Shown in pieces: positions 61,179 through 64,000 of a stretch of 64,000 nt of DNA. The number at the start of each line of letters is the position of its first letter. Position 1 is the stretch's first letter. Where the stretch lies: positions 10,739,001 to 10,803,000 of the forward strand of contig CP141126.1 of assembly GCA_035236585.1 (NCBI GenBank), written 5' to 3'. The position numbers and the translations under genes are program-made. The stretch is from Warburgia ugandensis. Lineage: Eukaryota > Streptophyta > Magnoliopsida > Canellales > Canellaceae. Under the pieces are notes generated by a model. The model was not told where the DNA came from. It saw nothing but the letters and a program-made list of their open reading frames with translations, and made no database searches.

Positions 61179-61356
61179 GGGCAGCCCTGGTGCAGAAAGC
61201 TCCTGCCTATGCGGGGGTTTGAGAAAGGGGTGAACCACAAGGGCCTAAAGTACACAGTCTTACCTTACATTTTGCAAGAGGTTGTTTCCACGCCTTAAAC
61301 CCATGACCTCAAGGTCACATGACGACAACTTTTGCCGTTGCACCAAGGCTCCCCTT
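61179..61356 (-). mobile_element. Au-type SINE with target duplication
   Basis: In reverse orientation: GGGCAGCCCTGGTGCAGAAA, GGGGTGAACCACAAGGGCCT, ATGACCTCAAGGTCACATGA, TTGCACCAAGGCTCCCCTT. Direct repeats CAGCAGGGCAAGAAAT (61159-61174) and CAGCAGGGCAATAAAT (61357-61372). Confidence 0.9.
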
Positions 61357-63549
61357 CAGCAGGGCAATAAATCTGCACTAAAATTTACCTGTTATCTCCA
61401 AATGACCCTGCTCCCCACTCTACACGGCGCATTGAAATCAAAAGCAGCGACTTCATACCAAATTGCCTCAAGGGTTTGCTAAACAGAGCTTCCTCCGCTT
61501 CAATTATTGCAGATGTTGGGGCACAAGATCACACTATTCCAGAATAGAACTCCGAAAGAAGATATAACCAACAACCTCCAGCCCAAATTCTCTTGTCAAT
61601 CAAGATCAAGGACATGTTGGATCATCCGTAAAGGTATTACTTGGTGAAGTAGCTTCCCAATATGATGATTTATAGCTGGCTGAAAGGATGATCAGACACA
61701 CTGGGACTCGGCCACGCCCAACATTTTGTATAATGTCTTCCAGGAAAAAGTCACCCAGAACAAGTCCTTAGTGAACATCATCCCCTGCTCAAACCTAGTA
61801 TTCAGGGGAAGAATTGAGTCAAGTTTTACAGAGAGACTAGCATACTCATAACAGACCTTGATGCAAATCACATCCCATCCCCCATTCCCACATGTATTTT
61901 TCCAGAACAATCTTCTCAATAAAATCTCACCTAATGTTTAAAATATCATGTTCCAGCTCTTTACTTGATCACACCAAAAAAGCTTCCCCCATCTTACATT
62001 TGGGAATCTTCTCCATGTGTTCAAAAGATGAATTTCTTACCTTCCTCTAAACTACCTCATAAGAAATCTCCCTACAAATGATGTGATTTATTCACAAACA
62101 ACTCCTCGGTTCTAAATAAAGGCGCACGTAGTAGCCATTCAATAACAAAGAGTTCTAATCCAAATAGGGAGCTCCATTTTCATTCTTCCAAACACCAATC
62201 TAGACGAGCTAGAAAGGAAAATGACACCCATATTGTGCGTGCTGCTAAGTAGCTAATTCATCCTGCTCTAACCCACATTAATTGCAACCAACCGCTCTAC
62301 TAAAGAGTAGCTTAATCCTGCAAATACCTTAAGCACCTAAACTATTGTACTGTAAATACTTCGTTCTTCACAACCATATCAACGAAGCTAAATACAACAT
62401 CAGCAGACTACAAAATAAATGAGAAGTTTAGATGTTTTCATTACAGATTTAACTTTAATACAAAACAGAGGAGAACTGGGACGAGTTGGTAAGAAGGAAT
62501 TACAAAGAGAAAGAAATTAAGATGCACAGAAAATGATAAAACAGAGAACCAATAGGAGGCACCAGGGAAATAAAGAAAAATGAAAGCAAATGAAATCAAA
62601 AGGCATAATTCTAAGAGAAAAATTGGTAACAATTGTAAAAGCTAAATTCTTCAAGAAGGTAAATGTAATCAATAGAATCAATCAAGCAGTTCAACGTTTA
62701 AGATTGAAAAGAAAATGTTAAGATATTACAAACCACCACTTTGATGCCAATTTTGAGCTGCAGTGAATGTTAGATACTGGTGTGGCTTTTCTCTCATAGT
62801 TAGACCCATTCCAAGGAAAAGTTATCGGTGCTTCAATTACCCATCCATGGAAGGTTGCATTATGTTCTTAGGATTATCAAGTTAGGGGCAATCTGATATA
62901 GGAGAAGGCTAGTACAATCATAACCAAATTAAAGAGATCTAAAGATATTTTACAATTACCACAAGATAGTTAAGGGATTATAAAAATATATCCCAGCTCT
63001 CGCCTGGTTCAAGGACAGCTTTTTTTATTTGCAGAGAAAATTTGTAAAGATCTGTCTCCTTTAGAATGTTAAAGTGAAAATGAATATGATATCTTCAGCA
63101 TCATCTTTACAAGGTTTAACTTTACCTCTTATCTTTTAGTTTTCAAAATGGTAACTCCTCTTTGTTAGATGCTATGAAAAAATTCTTCATTTTAGATTCT
63201 TAAATGTTGTCCTCCAAATATCCAACAGAGTGAGATTTCCCAAAAGCTCCAAAAATCATCTTTATTCTCATATAAATAGATAATCAGACTTCTCATGAAA
63301 AACCTCACCTTCCACTTCAAGAGATCAAAGAATTTATCTTCAAAGTGGAAATCGTCATCTCCAACCACTCACTGTAGAAGAATTTCCATCTAAAGCAAGT
63401 GGTATTGCATCTCAAACCACCCTAATTATGTACAGCATGTCAGTATCGCCATTCTAACATTCGTAATACTGGAAGTATTGTTACACCATATTTTTGCCTC
63501 TTTTCCCGTTGTAAAGTAATTTTTTTCGCATATAAAAAGTCATAAAAAG
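61357..63549. other. Intergenic DNA; one weak retroelement-like frame
   Basis: A - strand frame at 61919-61692 (RRLFWKNTCGNGGWDVICIK) resembles worn LINE or retroelement text, but I cannot place it. No gene is recognised. Confidence 0.4.
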
Positions 63550-63625
63550 GCAGCCCTGTGCACAAAGCTCCCGCACCTGTGGGGTCCGGGGAAGGGGCGA
63601 ACCACAAAGGGTTTATAGTATGCCA
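63550..63625 (-). mobile_element. Au-type SINE, 3' part only
   Basis: In reverse orientation: GGCAGCCCTGTGCACAAAGC, GGGGTCCGGGGAAGGGGCGA, ACCACAAAGGGTTTATAGTA. The tRNA-like head is missing. Confidence 0.8.
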
Positions 63626-64000
63626 TATAGACAGTCATAATTACAAATATAGAGCCATTATACCAATTTCTTAAAACTTGGGGCAAATATTTGAATACCA
63701 TGGCCTGGAGCATGAGGACCCTCTCATATAATGATCAATTACTTGTGCTGAAGAGTGTGACCACCTGCTCTGACACTAATTCCTAGCAACAAACAAAATC
63801 CTATAAAGAAAAATGTAACGGAATCCCAACTCGAGAAAACTAAAGCATGCCTGGAGGGTGGTCTTTCCCCCATATTCTTCTCAGTTCTCCATATTTTGAT
63901 AGAAGGAAAGAAGAAGATTGCAACTTCTCATAACTACTCATATGAACACCTCTTCACCAATCTTGGACTATTAGCCCAATAGTAATGGGGAAATTCTACT
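63626..64000. other. End of window, nothing recognised
   Basis: No frame or repeat supported. Confidence 0.5.

Overview
This is nuclear DNA of a flowering plant. Genes are intron-split with GT/AG borders, introns reach several kb, the background is AT-rich, and LTR retrotransposon debris, SINEs, a plastid-derived fragment and long microsatellites fill the rest. The Au-like tRNA-derived SINE and the transposon load suggest a woody angiosperm. I cannot name the species.

Five protein genes are supported. (1) The 3' two-thirds of a peroxisomal uricase gene, + strand, 1731-10652, ends in the tripeptide SKL. Its 5' exons lie before the window, and one 5.7-kb intron holds gypsy debris arranged as an inverted repeat. 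(2) A complete CTF7/ECO1 cohesin acetyltransferase gene, + strand, 15011-17269, six exons, 377 aa. It has a PIP box, a C2H2 finger and an unusual Gly-to-Arg change in the acetyl-CoA loop. (3) A complete plastid-type Nudix hydrolase gene of the Ap4A/RppH-like group, - strand, 26819-19334, six exons, 231 aa; one large intron contains a dead Ty1-copia element. (4) A single-exon, 249-aa plant protein of unknown function, + strand, 37074-37823. (5) A four-exon plant protein of unknown function, + strand, 56912-58782, with an apparent frameshift just before a conserved-looking C-terminus. The genes belong to unrelated pathways (purine catabolism, sister-chromatid cohesion, nucleotide housekeeping); nothing suggests that they work together.

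The rest is mobile DNA: the uricase-intron gypsy foldback (4314-8267), a LINE corpse (28620-29375), two diverged long noncoding LTRs in opposite orientation (29412-33645 and 48612-52457), a 2.86-kb solo LTR with a perfect 5-bp target duplication (40910-43766), and a complete 577-bp TRIM with PBS, polypurine tract and target duplication (52546-53122). About sixteen Au-type SINE copies or fragments occur, several with clear target duplications, plus one SINE of a second family (54222-54345) and CACTA-like subterminal repeats (35990-36400). A degenerate plastid rps11 piece lies at 17782-17905.

I looked for a new biological system and found no credible one. The points most worth a second look are the CTF7 substitution, the frameshift in gene 5, the gypsy foldback inside uricase and the intact TRIM. 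No tRNA or rRNA gene, CRISPR array or operon was seen.
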